In this document: one piece after another, positions 4,411-5,943 of the stretch
Layout of the letters: each line of letters opens with the position of its first letter
Numbering within the stretch: position 1 is the first letter of the stretch
Assembly (NCBI GenBank): GCA_027001525.1
Contig: JALTMR010000196.1
Span: 1-5,943, forward strand
Direction: 5' to 3'
DNA length: 5,943 nt
DNA from: Gammaproteobacteria bacterium
GTDB lineage: Bacteria > Pseudomonadota > Gammaproteobacteria > Tenderiales > Tenderiaceae
Notes under the pieces: model-generated
Databases searched by the model: none
Told to the model about the DNA's origin: nothing
Seen by the model: the letters and a program-made list of their open reading frames with translations, nothing else
Translations under genes and position numbers: made by a program

Positions 4411-5682
4411 ATGCCGCTAACCAACCATACCCCCGACACACTGAGCCTGAAGCGCCTGTTTATGCTACGCAGCAGCGCCATTGTCACTGAACTGGGGGCC
4501 ATTGCCCTGGCCATTGGGGTGCTGGGGATGACGCTGCCACTGGGGCCGCTGCTGGCCATTGTTTTGGTGCACGCGGCCATCAATGTATTCACCTGGCTGC
4601 GACTGCAACGCCACCCCATCGTATCGGCACCGGAGTTCTCCTTCCAGTTGGCGCTGGATACACTGGTGCTGGCCCTGCTGCTCTTCTACAGCGGCGGCTA
4701 TACCAATCCGTTTGTCTCGCTCCTGCTCCTGCCGTTGGTGATTACAGCCGCGATATTGCCGCAGCGCTACACCTGGCTGATGGCCACCCTGACCATCGGT
4801 GCCTATACGGCGCTGATGTTCTACTACGTGCCGCTGCCACACATGAATATGGCCCACGGGGGCGGCAGTGACTTTGGCATGCATGTGCTGGGGATGTGGT
4901 TCAGCTTTTTGCTTAGTGCGGCGCTGATCATCTTCTTCGTCGTCAAGATTGCCAACAACTTGCGCGAGCGCGACAAGGCACTGGCCGAATTCAGGGAGAA
5001 GGCGCTGCGCGATGAACACCTGATCGAACTGGGCACCCTGGCCACCGGCGCGGCCCACGAACTGGGCACACCGCTGGCCACCATGGCGGTGCTGACCAAC
5101 GAGCTATGTCACGACCACGCAGATGATCCGCAGATCAAGGCGCAGGCGCAGATCCTGCGCCAGCAGGTGGAACGGTGTAAAGGCATTCTCTCCGACCTCT
5201 CCGCCAGCACCGGACAGACGCGGGCCGAAGGGGGTGGCCGGGTCGCGGTGGATGACTATCTGAACGCCGTGCTCAACCAGTGGCAACAACTACGCCCCGA
5301 GGTCGCACCCACGCACCATTTCGCTGGCCCGCAACCTGCGCCGCAGCTAATGGCGGACAAGACGCTGACCCAGGCCATCATCAACGTCCTCAACAACGCC
5401 GCCGATGCCTCCATCGACCATGTTGACGTCTCGGGAAGGTGGTCAGTCGAACAGCTGACGATGGAGATTCGCGACCGGGGCAACGGCATTGCCGCCGAGA
5501 TCGAGCGGACAACCACCACCCCGTTTATGACCACCAAACATACAGGCCACGGCCTCGGGCTCTATCTTGCCAAATCGGTGGTGGACCGATACAACGGCAC
5601 ACTGGAAATCCGCAACCGCAACCAGGGCGGCATTGTGATCCGCATCACCCTGCCCCTTAGCCGTTTTGAGACCACACCATGA
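4411..5682 (+). CDS. regB: RegB/PrrB/ActS-type redox-sensing histidine kinase
   Basis: The 423-residue inner-membrane sensor kinase resembles RegB. Roughly six hydrophobic helices span about 22-180. GGYTNPF at 95-101 fits the conserved GGxxNPF motif, which in RegB binds ubiquinone and reports the redox state of the quinone pool. The kinase core follows in order: H box GAAHELGTPL (213-222, phospho-acceptor His216), redox Cys256 in VERCKGIL (253-260), N box NVLNNAADA (325-333), G1 DRGNGI (355-360), F box TPFMTTK (370-376) and G2 GHGLGL (379-384). The His-to-Cys distance is 40 residues, the same as His225 to Cys265 in Rhodobacter capsulatus RegB, where Cys oxidation inhibits the kinase. All catalytic boxes are intact. 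The ATG at 4411 has no evident Shine-Dalgarno sequence. Met18 is an alternative start, but no better site precedes it. The gene overlaps regA by four bases. The pair usually controls respiration, carbon or nitrogen fixation and other redox-linked genes, but targets here are unknown. Confidence 0.92.
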   Translation: MPLTNHTPDTLSLKRLFMLRSSAIVTELGAIALAIGVLGMTLPLGPLLAIVLVHAAINVFTWLRLQRHPIVSAPEFSFQLALDTLVLALLLFYSGGYTNPFVSLLLLPLVITAAILPQRYTWLMATLTIGAYTALMFYYVPLPHMNMAHGGGSDFGMHVLGMWFSFLLSAALIIFFVVKIANNLRERDKALAEFREKALRDEHLIELGTLATGAAHELGTPLATMAVLTNELCHDHADDPQIKAQAQILRQQVERCKGILSDLSASTGQTRAEGGGRVAVDDYLNAVLNQWQQLRPEVAPTHHFAGPQPAPQLMADKTLTQAIINVLNNAADASIDHVDVSGRWSVEQLTMEIRDRGNGIAAEIERTTTTPFMTTKHTGHGLGLYLAKSVVDRYNGTLEIRNRNQGGIVIRITLPLSRFETTP

Positions 5683-5943
5683 AGACCACCGACAGCACCG
5701 ACCCACGCCAGGACCTCCCCTCACTGCTGCTCGCCGAGGACGATGAGACCTTCTCCCGCGTCATGAGTAACGCTTTGGGCAAGCGGGGCTTTTGCGTCAA
5801 GACAGCGGCCAATGTCACGGCGGGCATCGAACTGAGCCAGACCAACCCGCCGGAGTTTGCCGTCATCGACCTCAACATGCCGGGCCAGTCAGGGCTGGTG
5901 CTGGTGAAACACCTAATGGCGCTGGACCGCCACACCCGCATTG
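5679..5943 (+). CDS. regA: RegA/PrrA/ActR-type response regulator, 3' partial
   Basis: This is the first 88 residues of the cognate regulator, cut by the window end. The receiver domain begins at about residue 15 after a short polar N-terminus. LLLAEDDE (16-23) gives the acidic pocket (Glu20, Asp21, Asp22), and FAVIDLNMPGQSGL (60-73) contains the phospho-acceptor Asp64, equivalent to Asp63 of Rhodobacter RegA. The conserved Thr/Ser and Lys switch residues and the Fis-like helix-turn-helix expected in RegA lie beyond the window. The ATG overlaps the regB stop as ATGA, with no strong ribosome-binding site, which suggests translational coupling and matched amounts of kinase and regulator. The receiver identity is certain. 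The RegA assignment rests on the overlap with regB and on the sequence style of this domain. Confidence 0.85.
   Translation, partial: MKTTDSTDPRQDLPSLLLAEDDETFSRVMSNALGKRGFCVKTAANVTAGIELSQTNPPEFAVIDLNMPGQSGLVLVKHLMALDRHTRI

Noticed and set aside
4196..4441. 81-codon minus-strand open frame in the divergent intergenic region
   Set aside because: It has low-complexity basic composition and no domain, and it runs into the start of regB. I treat the region as regulatory.
4465..5058. 197-codon minus-strand open frame
   Set aside because: It is antisense to the membrane domain of regB, is rich in Gln/Gly/His and has no motif.

Overview
The window looks like a chromosomal segment of a Gram-negative proteobacterium, most likely a gammaproteobacterium. 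The evidence is an outer-membrane barrel with a C-terminal Trp, a PEP-CTERM sorting signal, a RegB/RegA-type redox two-component pair, and moderately GC-rich coding sequence of uniform character. No tRNA, rRNA, CRISPR array, transposase or insertion-sequence end was seen. Species-level assignment is not possible from the sequence alone.

Bases 1-2299 (+ strand) hold three tightly packed genes. First is the C-terminal part of a C45/acyl-transferase-like Ntn-hydrolase, cut by the window start with its presumed nucleophile Cys still visible. Next is a 306-residue outer-membrane beta-barrel, then a 202-residue secreted TPR protein. Gaps of 13 and 43 bp suggest one operon, closed by two consecutive hairpins at 2295-2368. 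The combination resembles a cell-envelope module (amide or peptide chemistry plus a TPR/barrel pair) and is the part of the window least explained by known systems.

Bases 2369-2575 are non-coding and carry hairpins and a weak candidate promoter. They lead into a 229-residue PEP-CTERM protein (2576-3265), followed by a clear intrinsic terminator (3305-3330). No exosortase lies in the window. A convergent minus-strand gene (3361-4140) encodes an NYN (PIN-like) nuclease domain joined to a C-terminal cold-shock/S1-like OB fold, a probable RNA-processing protein.

A 270-bp divergent intergenic region (4141-4410) separates it from regB (4411-5682), a six-helix redox-sensing histidine kinase with the quinone-binding GGxxNPF motif, the H box and the conserved redox Cys. 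The regA response regulator overlaps regB by 4 bp and runs off the window end. The divergent region holds a perfect 15-bp palindrome, a GC-rich hairpin, and a possible RegA box next to a TATTAT -10 element.

The redox pair may control respiratory or energy genes elsewhere. Nothing in the sequence directly ties it to the NYN gene, the PEP-CTERM gene or the envelope operon.
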